64,000 nt of DNA. Source: JACDAN01 sp963834825 (GTDB lineage: Bacteria > Actinomycetota > Thermoleophilia > Gaiellales > Gaiellaceae). The notes under the pieces are model-generated. The model saw only the letters and a program-made list of their open reading frames with translations, ran no database searches and was not told the DNA's origin. A program made the translations under genes and the position numbers. The DNA lies in assembly GCA_963834825.1 (NCBI GenBank), contig CAWICZ010000015.1, positions 62,001 through 126,000 on the forward strand, given 5' to 3'. This document shows positions 8,030 to 15,953 of the stretch, one piece after another (the stretch's first letter is position 1; each line of letters starts with the position of its first letter).

Positions 8030-8790
8030 TGGTTCGACCGCCTGAAGACGAGCTCAGTCGAGCCGAGGGTGATGCGGTCCTCGTCATCGAGTTTTGCCCG
8101 CTTCACCGCGCGGCCGTTGAGAGAGACGCCGTTCGTGGAGTCGAGGTCGACGACCCAGAAGGTCGAGCCGTCCTGGCGGATCTCGGCATGACGCCGTGAG
8201 ACATTCGGATCGGAGACGCGAATGTCGCTGTCGCGCGAACGGCCGATGACGGCGTTCGGCTGCCGCAGCTCGTGGGTCTTGCCTCCGACCGAGAGCGACG
8301 CCGTCGGCTCCGGCTCGGGCTCGACGATCTCCTCCGCCGAGGCTTCCTCCGTTTCGGGCGGAACGGCGCGGTAGACACGGGTCTCGCCCGGCTCGGGCGC
8401 CAGCTCGGGCTCACCTTCCGCCGTCTCGCGCTGGATCATCCGGTTGGCGATCCCGAACAGGCCGACCTCGAGATCGTCGTCGGTCTCGAACGTGACCTGC
8501 GGCTTCGACAACAGCACGTACCCCTCCCGGCGGCCGTGCTCCGTCAGGTACTGCTCGAGCTCCTTGATCAAGGCCGGCTCGTAGTTCTCGAACTGGCCGC
8601 GGTCACCCGAGGACAGGTAGACGACGTACTCGTTCGGCGCGTAGACCTGGGAGACCGAGACCATCTTGTAGTCGTCCATCTCCTTCGCCAGCTTCCGCGC
8701 CAGCTCGACGGGCTGCACGTTGCGACGGAAGGCACGTCCGAACGTGCCCTCGAAGAGGGATTCGATCTTCTGCTCGATACTCCGAAGCAC
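8026..8790 (-). CDS. fhaA: FhaA-like protein with DUF3662 and FHA domains
   Basis: 254 residues, GTG start. Residues ~1-125 match the DUF3662 module of FhaA (IEQKIESLFEGTFGRAF; VQPVELARKLAKEMDD; PNEYVVYLS). An acidic linker follows, then a C-terminal FHA domain (AVIGRSRDSDIRVSDPNVSR, DLDSTNGVSLNGR). In mycobacteria FhaA binds the phosphorylated pseudokinase domain of MviN/MurJ and tunes lipid II flow. It is probably the first gene of the fha-pstP-ftsW-pbpA-pknB-ddl operon; the membrane kinase gene ends 20 bases upstream and may be co-transcribed. Confidence 0.93.
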   Translation of the reverse strand: MLRSIEQKIESLFEGTFGRAFRRNVQPVELARKLAKEMDDYKMVSVSQVYAPNEYVVYLSSGDRGQFENYEPALIKELEQYLTEHGRREGYVLLSKPQVTFETDDDLEVGLFGIANRMIQRETAEGEPELAPEPGETRVYRAVPPETEEASAEEIVEPEPEPTASLSVGGKTHELRQPNAVIGRSRDSDIRVSDPNVSRRHAEIRQDGSTFWVVDLDSTNGVSLNGRAVKRAKLDDEDRITLGSTELVFRRSNH

Positions 8791-8810
8791 GGGCGGGGTA
8801 GGCGCCGAGT

Positions 8811-10421
8811 TTAGCTAGGGCGACGTAGTTCTCCGACCGTCAGGACGGCGCAGCAAAGCCAGATTCCAGCGATGACGGGAAGGGGCTGAACGGCGCTCAC
8901 GGGCAGGAGCAGCAGCGCGAGCGAAAGGACGCCGAGGGCGGCGAGAGGCCAGGGTCCGCGGCGGCTTGCAAGCGGGGCCAGGGCGGCGAGCAGGCCGATC
9001 GTGAGGGCTGTCAGCGGAAGCTCCGGGCGAGCGGCCAAACCACGCACGAACGCGGTCGCGACCGCGCCCGCGTCCTCGCTTCCTCCGAGCCCCAGGGGCG
9101 GTGCTTCGCGGCTGCTGAGCGGCAGCGTCAGCCCGGCCAACCCGGCGACGATCCCGCCCACGAGCACGGCGAGCGCAGCGTGGATCCCACGCCACACGGC
9201 ACTCCGCACGGGCAGCACGGCGAGAGGCACGATCGCAATCGCGCCGAGCGGGGCGAGGATCCCGCCGACCGAGGCGAACAGTCCTTCCTCCGGGCGCCGC
9301 CAGGTCGCCACCAGCCAGGCGAGGGCGACCACGGAGTAGGCGGTCGCGAGCCCGAGCGAGACGTTTCCGAGCGGGAGCACGGCGACCACGAGTGCGAAGG
9401 CGAGGCCGAGCCGCGGCCTCAGGGCCGCCAAGGCCGCCGCGAGGGCGGCGAGACCCCACCCCCAGCCGGCTGGATAGAAGGGGACGAGCACCGAAGTCGC
9501 ACCCGCGAAGGCGGCCGCCGCCGCGCCGGCCGCGATGCGCTTCAGCGGCGGCACAGGAAGGCGTTGTAGCGCTGCCGAGCCTCGGGCCTGCTGGCGCGGC
9601 GCGAGCGAGTCCCTGAGCCGCTGTCCGAGCTCGAGCGCAGTCGGCCGGCGAGTGGGATCGAGAGCGAGCGAGCGATCAACGGCGTCGATCAGGCTGCGCG
9701 GGAGATCGGGCCGCACCGTCTCGAGCGGCGGAGCGCCGGCGTCGATCCGCCGGGCCGTCTCGACCGGGGACGACGACCAGAACGGGTGGTAACCGGCGAG
9801 CGCCTCCCAGAGGAGGACGCCCACGGCCCAGACGTCGGCGCCGTAGGAGGCCTCGTCACCCGCCAACCGCTCGGGCGAGATGTACGCGAGTGTTCCGGGG
9901 ACGTCGTCGGCGGCAGTCAGCGTCTCGGCCTCGGCGAACTGCGCCAGGCCGAAATCGAGCAGCCGGACGTCGATCTCGGGGCCGTCGGCGACCAGGACGT
10001 TGGTCGGCTTGATGTCTCGGTGGACGATCCCGTTCGCGTGCGCGTGGGCGAGGCCGTCGAGGATCTGGGCCGCGGTCTCGACGGTCGCCGCGTCGCCCAG
10101 CTCGCCGGACCGGATCCGGTCGCGCATCGTTCGCCCCGGGACGTACTCGTAGACGATGTAGACGTTGCGGTTGTCGCCCGCATACCGGTACGCGCGCAGG
10201 CAGCGCCGATGCCGGAGTCGTGCCGCCGCCTCGGCCTCCCGCTCGGCGCGGGTGCCGGCCTTGCCCTCGCGCGCGACGATCTTCAGCGCGACATCGAGGC
10301 CGTTCGCTTCGTCGCGGGCGAGCCAGACCGAGCCCGACCCGCCGCTCCCGAGCGCCTGCAGGGGCCGGTAACGGCCGAGAACCAGGTCGTTGGCCGAAAG
10401 TGTCGCAACCGCTGTAGCCAT
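8811..10421 (-). CDS. Ser/Thr protein kinase with polytopic membrane C-terminus
   Basis: 536 residues. Residues ~16-270 are a Hanks kinase: LGSGGSGSVWLARD, VALKIV, GIVHRDIKPTNVLV, LLDFGLAQF, then an APE-like SPE in the activation segment. After a short linker come about eight hydrophobic segments through residue ~530, with no PASTA repeats or large outer domain. The role is inferred only: phosphorylation of wall or FHA proteins by a kinase that may sense the membrane. It sits upstream of fhaA on the same strand, and its ATG faces the gene at 10503 across an 81-base divergent intergenic region. Confidence 0.9.
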   Translation of the reverse strand: MATAVATLSANDLVLGRYRPLQALGSGGSGSVWLARDEANGLDVALKIVAREGKAGTRAEREAEAAARLRHRRCLRAYRYAGDNRNVYIVYEYVPGRTMRDRIRSGELGDAATVETAAQILDGLAHAHANGIVHRDIKPTNVLVADGPEIDVRLLDFGLAQFAEAETLTAADDVPGTLAYISPERLAGDEASYGADVWAVGVLLWEALAGYHPFWSSSPVETARRIDAGAPPLETVRPDLPRSLIDAVDRSLALDPTRRPTALELGQRLRDSLAPRQQARGSAALQRLPVPPLKRIAAGAAAAAFAGATSVLVPFYPAGWGWGLAALAAALAALRPRLGLAFALVVAVLPLGNVSLGLATAYSVVALAWLVATWRRPEEGLFASVGGILAPLGAIAIVPLAVLPVRSAVWRGIHAALAVLVGGIVAGLAGLTLPLSSREAPPLGLGGSEDAGAVATAFVRGLAARPELPLTALTIGLLAALAPLASRRGPWPLAALGVLSLALLLLPVSAVQPLPVIAGIWLCCAVLTVGELRRPS

Positions 10422-10502
10422 GTGCGATCCGGGTTAGGCACAGCGGGATGAAGTCCTTTACGCGCCGGTGCAGGCGGTACAGTGGCGGCGCGGAAGGGGG
10501 CA

Positions 10503-11627
10503 ATGAGCGACCGCGATACCAGCGAAATCGAGTTCGACTTCTTCGAGGAGCCCGCGACCACGGAGGCGGCTCGACCAGAGCGAGCGCCCCGGCGCGGACG
10601 GCGTCCGCCTGGACCGCCCTCGGGCCTGACACCCCTCCTCCGGCTGATCGGCCTGATCGCCCTCGCAATTCTCGTCGTCACGCTGCTCGTCTTCTGGGTC
10701 TCGAGTTGCCGTGGAGAAGCGAAGACGGACACGTACCGGAACTACATGGGCGACGTCGACGGCATCGCCAACCAGTCGGAGCAGATCGGCACCCGCTTGA
10801 ACCGGGCGCTGATCCGGCCGGACATCCGCCGGGCGGAGCTGACGCAGACGCTCGACGGGCTCGCCCAGCAGCAGCAGCAGCTCGTCGACTCGGCGGAGTC
10901 GATCAGCGAGCCGGGACCGATGCGGACGCAGCATCAGCACATGATCGAAGCGCTCCAGTTCCGCGTCAGCGGCCTGCAGGGCATCAGCAACGCCCTCTCG
11001 GCGCCGACGCGGAATGCCAATCGCGCCGGTCAGCTGCTCGCGGCGCAAGCACGGCGGCTCGTCGCGAGCGACGTGGTCTGGGACGACCAGTTCCGGGAGC
11101 CGGCGCTGCAGGAGCTCCGCGCCCAGGGCATCCAGGGCGTGCAGGTTCCGGACTCGAACTTCGTCCAGAACCCTGACCTGTCGACCTCGACGGCGATGGC
11201 GGCGGTCTGGACCCGCATTCGCGGCGGCGGGGCCGGCGGCGGGACCGCGCCGGGCCTCCACGGCCACAACCTCGTCTCGACGAAGGTGGTCGGCGGCGCC
11301 GTCCTCTCGACCGACGAGCTCAACGAGATCGTGGCCACCACCGATCTCGGATTCGAGGTCACGTTCGAGAACTCCGGCGACTCGACCGAGACGGGCGTTC
11401 AGGTCACGCTGACGATCCAGAAGAGCCCGGAGCCGATCGTCCGGCGCCAGACCGTGGACGTGACCGAGGCGAACCAAACCGAGCGAGTCGTCTTCCGCAA
11501 CATCAGCAACGTCCCGTTCGTCCAGCGGACGTCGCTCCAGGTCGAGATTGGCCAGGTCCCGAGCGAGCAGAACCTCCAGAACAACACCGCGGAATATCCG
11601 GTGATCTTCAGCTATCCGGGCGGCTAG
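10503..11627 (+). CDS. Single-span membrane protein with CARDB-like outer domain, function unknown
   Basis: 374 residues from the ATG at 10503, preceded by a clear ribosome-binding site (GAAGGGGGCA). An acidic, then Arg/Pro-rich cytoplasmic N-terminus (~45 residues) precedes one membrane span (LIGLIALAILVVTLLVFWV). The outside part starts with a helical, Gln-rich segment and ends in a beta-rich domain (FEVTFENSGDSTETGVQVTL) that looks like a CARDB/Ig-like fold. I do not recognise a function. It is divergent from the kinase gene, and its TAG stop abuts the opposing gene's stop (TAGCTA at 11625-11630). Confidence 0.75.
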   Translation: MSDRDTSEIEFDFFEEPATTEAARPERAPRRGRRPPGPPSGLTPLLRLIGLIALAILVVTLLVFWVSSCRGEAKTDTYRNYMGDVDGIANQSEQIGTRLNRALIRPDIRRAELTQTLDGLAQQQQQLVDSAESISEPGPMRTQHQHMIEALQFRVSGLQGISNALSAPTRNANRAGQLLAAQARRLVASDVVWDDQFREPALQELRAQGIQGVQVPDSNFVQNPDLSTSTAMAAVWTRIRGGGAGGGTAPGLHGHNLVSTKVVGGAVLSTDELNEIVATTDLGFEVTFENSGDSTETGVQVTLTIQKSPEPIVRRQTVDVTEANQTERVVFRNISNVPFVQRTSLQVEIGQVPSEQNLQNNTAEYPVIFSYPGG

Positions 11628-12116
11628 CTAGCCCGGCGACGCCATCGCGCGCTCTACGGCCTCCTGTTCCTCGGGCGACAGGGCGACCGGGGCGTTGCCG
11701 TGGTCGAGCTCCTTCACGTAGATCCGGGCGTAGTCGCGGCCCTGGATCGCGGTGAACACGACACCCGAGCGGGCAGCGTCGAGGAACACGAGCGAGGCCG
11801 ACTGGTGGCCGCCGGCGCCCTCGTAGGCGTCATAGCGGACGATCGAGGTCTTCGAGACGCAGCCGTCGACGCGGCGGTCGACCCGGGCGAGGCCGGCGGC
11901 GACCTCGTCGACCGCACGGTGGAGGTCGTCGATCCGCGCCTGGAGCGAAACGGCGAAGTCGACGAGATCCGACTTGCCGCCGCCGAGCAGGACCATCTGC
12001 GCCTCGCGGAGCTTGTGAAGCCGCAGCCAGAGGTAACCGACGACCCCGAGCGCGACCACCGCCGCGACGCACGCGCCGATCGCGATCCACGCAGCGGTTG
12101 AGGCTGAAACGCTCAT
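11628..12116 (-). CDS. DUF4446-family membrane protein
   Basis: 162 residues from the ATG at 12116. An N-terminal span (AAWIAIGACVAAVVALGVVGYLWLRL) leads to a coiled helical region and a conserved C-terminal part with VRYDAYEGAGGHQSASLVFL and RDYARIYVKELD, which matches the DUF4446 family. Its function is unknown. It is divergent from the HNH gene (58-base gap) and convergent with the membrane protein on the other side. Confidence 0.85.
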   Translation of the reverse strand: MSVSASTAAWIAIGACVAAVVALGVVGYLWLRLHKLREAQMVLLGGGKSDLVDFAVSLQARIDDLHRAVDEVAAGLARVDRRVDGCVSKTSIVRYDAYEGAGGHQSASLVFLDAARSGVVFTAIQGRDYARIYVKELDHGNAPVALSPEEQEAVERAMASPG

Positions 12117-12174
12117 CGGATCAGATCCTAAAGCTGCCTTGCCGAAAGGCTCGGTCGCTATCGTTTCGCCTGCC

Positions 12175-12696
12175 ATGACGCAGGTTCTGGTGCTGAACGC
12201 CAGTTTCGAGCCCCTCAACGTGACTTCGGTCCGGCGCGCGCACGTACTGGTGTTCAAGGGCAAGGCGGAGGTGATCGAGGAGCTGGACCAGCCGCTGCGT
12301 TCCGCCACCGACACCTACCCGTGGCCCCACGTCATCCGGCTCGTTACCTACGTCTCCGTCCCCCGGACGGTGCAGCGGAAGATCTCGAGACGGGCCCTGT
12401 TCGCCCGCGACGGCTGGCGTTGCGCGTACTGCGGGACGTCGGGCGGCCGCCTGACGCTGGATCACATCGTCCCGAGGAGCCGCGGCGGCGACTCCGTTTG
12501 GGAGAACGTCGTCACGTCGTGCGCGCCCTGCAACCTGAGGAAGGGCAACCGGCTGCTGCACGAGGTCGAGATGGTGCTGAGAACGAAGCCGCGGATCCCG
12601 CAGCCGGTGCTGTACATCCGGCTCGCGACCCCGAAGATCCCCGCCGGCTGGCAGCCGTATCTACCGGACCTCGGGGAAGCAACCGCCGCCGCCTAA
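12175..12696 (+). CDS. HNH endonuclease family protein
   Basis: 173 residues from the ATG at 12175. The N-terminus (TQVLVLNASFEPLNVTSVRRA) is typical of a widespread actinobacterial HNH family. The nuclease core shows RDGWRCAYCG, LTLDHIVPRSRGG and VTSCAPCNLRKGN: two CxxC zinc knuckles and the DH catalytic pair. This family is a conserved single-copy gene in many genomes and is not obviously tied to restriction; its substrate is unknown. No mobile-element features surround it. Confidence 0.92.
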   Translation: MTQVLVLNASFEPLNVTSVRRAHVLVFKGKAEVIEELDQPLRSATDTYPWPHVIRLVTYVSVPRTVQRKISRRALFARDGWRCAYCGTSGGRLTLDHIVPRSRGGDSVWENVVTSCAPCNLRKGNRLLHEVEMVLRTKPRIPQPVLYIRLATPKIPAGWQPYLPDLGEATAAA

Positions 12697-12728
12697 GTAG
12701 ATACGCCGGGGACTTAGATTTCGGGGAT

Positions 12729-12944
12729 TCAGGGCGGCGTAGTGTCGTTCGGCGTCACGAGCTCTCGCGCGTCGGCCAACTGATCCTTCGACACGAGCAC
12801 CTCGTGCCGCCAGGTGCCGAAGGCCTGAGACGCGAGCTCAACCTCGCGATGACTGCAGCGGATTCCGTTTGCCCGGAGGAGCCCGCAGATGACTTCGGCC
12901 TCTCCCTCGGTCGGCACCACGGTCAGCCGGACGCCGAACTCCAC
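12729..12944 (-). CDS. Small DUF2007-like protein
   Basis: 71 residues from a GTG start, one base after the sulfurtransferase stop. It reads VEFGVRLTVVPTEGEAEVICG with ANGIRCSHRE and HEVLVSKDQLADARELV. This is the compact ferredoxin-like fold of DUF2007 'putative signal transducing' proteins, which carry a VxxEDLxxA pattern near the C-terminus. The function is unknown. It is probably co-transcribed with the sulfurtransferase. Confidence 0.75.
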   Translation of the reverse strand: MEFGVRLTVVPTEGEAEVICGLLRANGIRCSHREVELASQAFGTWRHEVLVSKDQLADARELVTPNDTTPP

Positions 12945-12945
12945 T

Positions 12946-13656
12946 TCAACTCCTCTCGACGGGCAGGTCGAGCGTCTCCCACTGGCTCCACGAGCCCGGG
13001 TAGAGGCGCGCCTCGCGCCCGGCGAGCGCCAGGCGGTGCACGGTCACCGACGACGTGACCCCCGAGCCGCAGTACGCCACGACGTCGCCGGCGGGGAGCT
13101 CGGGCAGCGGCTCGTTCCACGGCGCGTTGAGCGCGCCGGGAATTCGGCCCGGCACCTTGTCGATCGGGTTCTCCTCCCCGCGCCAGCGCGGCGGGAGCCT
13201 CGCGTCGACCAGGACCAGGCCCGGATCGTCGAGCCGGCCCGAGAGCTCCTCTGCGTCGATCGTGTCGCCGCTGCGCTCCCGCGGCGTGAAGACCGCCGGC
13301 TCGACGGTCTCCTCTCCCGTGACCAGTGGGCCGAGCCACGCGTCGATGCCGCCGTCCAGCACCGCGCAGGCGTCGTGGCCGAAGTGCCGCAGGAGCCACC
13401 AGAGCCGCTCCGCGCCGCCCATCCTTCCGTAGGCGACGACGAAAATCCCCTCCCCGATTCCTGCGCGCCCGGCGGCGGCCGCGAAGCGCTCAGGGCCGGG
13501 CAGCGGGTGACGTCCCTGGCCCTCGACGGTCAGGTCCGCCAGGTCTTCGTCCACGTCCAGGAAGGAGGCGCCGGGAATGTGGCCCCCGCGATACCACTCT
13601 CGCCCGCGGTCCAGGTTTCCCAGCTCCCAGCGGCAATCGACGAACTGGTAGCGCAT
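12946..13656 (-). CDS. sseA: Two-domain rhodanese-like sulfurtransferase
   Basis: 236 residues. It has two rhodanese domains: an inactive N-terminal one with GHIPGASFLDVDEDLAD, and a catalytic one with VDARLPPRWRGEENPID and the active-site loop VVAYCGSGVTSSV. The CGSGVT loop is the mercaptopyruvate/thiosulfate sulfurtransferase (SseA) type. It moves sulfane sulfur to cyanide or thiols. At 236 residues it is somewhat shorter than typical SseA (~280). The substrate cannot be settled from sequence. Confidence 0.9.
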   Translation of the reverse strand: MRYQFVDCRWELGNLDRGREWYRGGHIPGASFLDVDEDLADLTVEGQGRHPLPGPERFAAAAGRAGIGEGIFVVAYGRMGGAERLWWLLRHFGHDACAVLDGGIDAWLGPLVTGEETVEPAVFTPRERSGDTIDAEELSGRLDDPGLVLVDARLPPRWRGEENPIDKVPGRIPGALNAPWNEPLPELPAGDVVAYCGSGVTSSVTVHRLALAGREARLYPGSWSQWETLDLPVERS

Positions 13657-13712
13657 GAGCGCGATCGTAGGCTTCGCGATCGCTCAGAGCGCGCGGCACC
13701 GACGGCCCTCGG

Positions 13713-15119
13713 CTAGGCAACCTCTTCTGAGACTGCCGGGACGACTGGACGAATCGGCTCGTGGCGGTGGTGCCCGTTCCCGAGCAGATGGCCGTGTGAC
13801 TCCGTCCCGTAGCCGCCCGGGACCGGGATGTAGAACTCCGGATAGCCCCACATGCCGTGTTCGGAGACGTCCAGACCGGCGGTCTCGACCTCCGGCTCGA
13901 CCCGGATCCCCCACAGCATCTTCATCGCCCACAGCGCGCCGAACGACATCGTGAACGTGAACGCGCCGACGGCGACGAGCCCGAGCGCCTGAGTGCCGAG
14001 CTGGTCGAAGCTGCCCGTGTACCAGAGCCCACCGGTGCCGGTCGCGAGGTTCTCGGCCAGCGCCGGGACGGCGAAGATCCCCGTCGCCAGCGTCCCCCAG
14101 ACGCCGGCCATGCCGTGGACGGCGACGGCGCCGATCGGATCGTCGATCCGCACGCGCTCGACCGCCAACACGCCGAGCACCGCAATCCCGCCGGCGACGA
14201 GGCCGATCACGATCGCCGCCCAGGGGGCGACGAACCCCGCCGCCGCGGTCACCGCGACGAGCGCTGCGATCACGCCGTTCAGCATCATCGACAGGTCGGG
14301 CTTCGCGAGGACGAGCCAGGACACGGTCACCGCGCCCATCGCCCCCGCGGCAGCGGCGACGTTCGTCGTCAGCGCGACGTAGGCGAAGTAGCCGAGCCGG
14401 TCGCCGGTGACGACGCCCAACGTCGAGCCGGGGTTGAAGCCGAACCAGCCGAACCAGAGGATCAGGACGCCGAGCGTGACGTAGGCCATGTTGTGCCCAG
14501 GGATCGCGTTCGGACGTCCGTCCGCGCCGAACTTCCCGATGCGCGCGCCCAGCAGGATCGCCCCCGCGAGAGCGGCGAGGGCACCCTGGTAGTGGACGAC
14601 CGTCGAGCCGGCGAAGTCCTGCATCCCCATCGCGAAGAGCCAGCCGTCCGGGTGCCAGATCCAGTGCGAGACGACCGAGTAGACGAGCGTGAAGAACACG
14701 CCGAAGACGAAGTAGACGTAGAGCTTGGTGCGCTCGGCCATCGCCCCCCAGACGATCGCCAGCGAGACGGCGGCGAAGACGACCTGGAAGAGGTAGCCGG
14801 CGGCGGCGGGGATCGAGCTGAACCAGCTGAACGGCTCGGCCCCGATCGCCAGCAGCGTGTCGGCAGAGGGAGCAAACCCCGAGCCGCCGACCAGCCCGTT
14901 GCCGCCGTCCCCGAACGCAATCCCGTAGCCGACGAGGTAGTAGACGAGCGAGGCGATCCCGAGCACGAGGACGTTCTTGGCCGCAATGTGGCCCGCGTTC
15001 TTCATCCGTGTCAGGCCCGCCTCGAGGAACGCGAACCCGGCCTGCATGAACATGACGAGGATCGCCGCGACGACGACCCAGATCGTGCTCGCCGCGATCG
15101 CGAGCTCCTTGGTCGTCAT
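13713..15119 (-). CDS. amt: Ammonium transporter (Amt family)
   Basis: 468 residues with about eleven membrane spans. Amt signatures are clear: MQAGFAFLEAGLTRMKNAGH at the N-terminus, DFAGSTVVHYQGALAALAGA, WFGWFGFNPGS, and the pore-histidine regions around SGDFAGS-like and AVHGMAGVWGTLATGIFA. The C-terminal tail is unusual: His-rich (ESHGHLLGNGHHRHEP) after a region with EHGMWGYPEFYIP. The start codon overlaps the PII gene stop by four bases, the classic glnK-amt pairing in which PII docks on Amt to block uptake when nitrogen is plentiful. Confidence 0.96.
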   Translation of the reverse strand: MTTKELAIAASTIWVVVAAILVMFMQAGFAFLEAGLTRMKNAGHIAAKNVLVLGIASLVYYLVGYGIAFGDGGNGLVGGSGFAPSADTLLAIGAEPFSWFSSIPAAAGYLFQVVFAAVSLAIVWGAMAERTKLYVYFVFGVFFTLVYSVVSHWIWHPDGWLFAMGMQDFAGSTVVHYQGALAALAGAILLGARIGKFGADGRPNAIPGHNMAYVTLGVLILWFGWFGFNPGSTLGVVTGDRLGYFAYVALTTNVAAAAGAMGAVTVSWLVLAKPDLSMMLNGVIAALVAVTAAAGFVAPWAAIVIGLVAGGIAVLGVLAVERVRIDDPIGAVAVHGMAGVWGTLATGIFAVPALAENLATGTGGLWYTGSFDQLGTQALGLVAVGAFTFTMSFGALWAMKMLWGIRVEPEVETAGLDVSEHGMWGYPEFYIPVPGGYGTESHGHLLGNGHHRHEPIRPVVPAVSEEVA

Positions 15120-15466
15120 ACCCGCTCCACCTCCTCGAGGCGCGCTCCGGTGCGGTTATGGGTGACGCTTTCGACCCGCGACGCCCAGACGATCCCGTCG
15201 CCGGACTCGTTGCCGCTTCGGGCTGCGTCGGCGATCGTCTCGACCACTGTCTCCGCGAGCTCGTCGGCGACGACGAACGTGAGCATGGCCTTGGGCAGGA
15301 ACCTCGACTCGAAGATCCGTCCGCGGTACTCGTGCGTGATCCCGCGGCGGCGGCCGTGTCCGATCGCCTCGACCACTGTCACGCCGACATGGCCGGTCTG
15401 GTCCTCGACCGCGTCGATCACCGTCTCGACGCGCTCGCGGATCACCACTGCCTCGACCTTGATCAT
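15116..15466 (-). CDS. Divergent PII nitrogen-regulatory protein
   Basis: 116 residues from the ATG at 15466. PII features are MIKVEAVVIRERVETVIDA, GVTVVEAIGHG, EYRGRIFESRFLPK and GDG in the B-loop region. Aligned by eye to the family, the T-loop uridylylation/adenylylation Tyr51 is Phe (RGRIF for RGAEY), and Gln39, which helps bind 2-oxoglutarate, is Arg (GHGRRRG for GFGRQKG). It keeps the YRG and LPK landmarks. It overlaps amt (ATGA) and is itself overlapped by the GNAT gene, so the partner is almost certainly Amt; its ligand response may be atypical. Confidence 0.9.
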   Translation of the reverse strand: MIKVEAVVIRERVETVIDAVEDQTGHVGVTVVEAIGHGRRRGITHEYRGRIFESRFLPKAMLTFVVADELAETVVETIADAARSGNESGDGIVWASRVESVTHNRTGARLEEVERV

Positions 15467-15948
15467 GAGATCACCTCCGATCGCCGCTCCATCAGCACGA
15501 CGTCGCGCCAGCTGCCGTGGTGCCTGCCGAGCCGCTCGCGGACGCCCACGACCCGGAACCCGCAGCGGCGGTGTAACTCGATCGACGCCTGGTTCTCCGG
15601 AAAGATCCCGGCCTCGATCGTCCAGATCCCGTCGCGTTCCGCACCGGCGATCAACTCGTCGAGCAGCGCCCGCCCGACTCCGCGACCCTGGGCCGCATCG
15701 GCGACGTAGACGCTGTCTTCGGTGACGCCCTCGTAGACGCACCGTCCGGACACCGGCGCTAGAGCCGCCCAGCCCACGACTTCGCTCTCCTGGAGGGCCA
15801 CGAGTCGGTGGCCCTCCAGGTGCGAGCGATCCCAGTCATCCCAGGAGGGAGCCTCGGCCTCGAACGTGGCGTCGCCGCCGGCGATCCCTTGCTCGTAGAT
15901 CGCCTTCACGGCGGGCCAGTCCTCATGCGTGAGGTCCCTCACCTGCAC
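15463..15948 (-). CDS. GNAT N-acetyltransferase, phosphinothricin acetyltransferase-like
   Basis: 161 residues from a GTG at 15948 (a second GTG lies at 15942). It resembles the Pat/Bar/MddA group: VRDLTHEDWPAVKAIYEQGI, DATFEAEAPSWDDWD, the CoA loop AAQGRGVGRALLDELI and ASIELHRRCGFRVVGVRERLG. Family members acetylate phosphinothricin or methionine sulfoximine, inhibitors of glutamine synthetase, or methionine derivatives. It lies between glnA (5-base gap) and PII (4-base overlap), so the nitrogen context supports such a role, but the substrate is inferred. Confidence 0.88.
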   Translation of the reverse strand: MQVRDLTHEDWPAVKAIYEQGIAGGDATFEAEAPSWDDWDRSHLEGHRLVALQESEVVGWAALAPVSGRCVYEGVTEDSVYVADAAQGRGVGRALLDELIAGAERDGIWTIEAGIFPENQASIELHRRCGFRVVGVRERLGRHHGSWRDVVLMERRSEVIS

Positions 15949-15953
15949 GAGCC

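Noticed and set aside
12175..12696. HNH endonuclease as sign of a homing or restriction element
   Set aside because: The N-terminal family motif is that of a common chromosomal HNH protein and there is no intron, intein or methylase nearby.
13857..15725. A 622-codon plus-strand open frame opposite amt and PII
   Set aside because: The composition is low-complexity Arg/Asp/Glu/Gly and the opposite strand encodes Amt and PII with all motifs.
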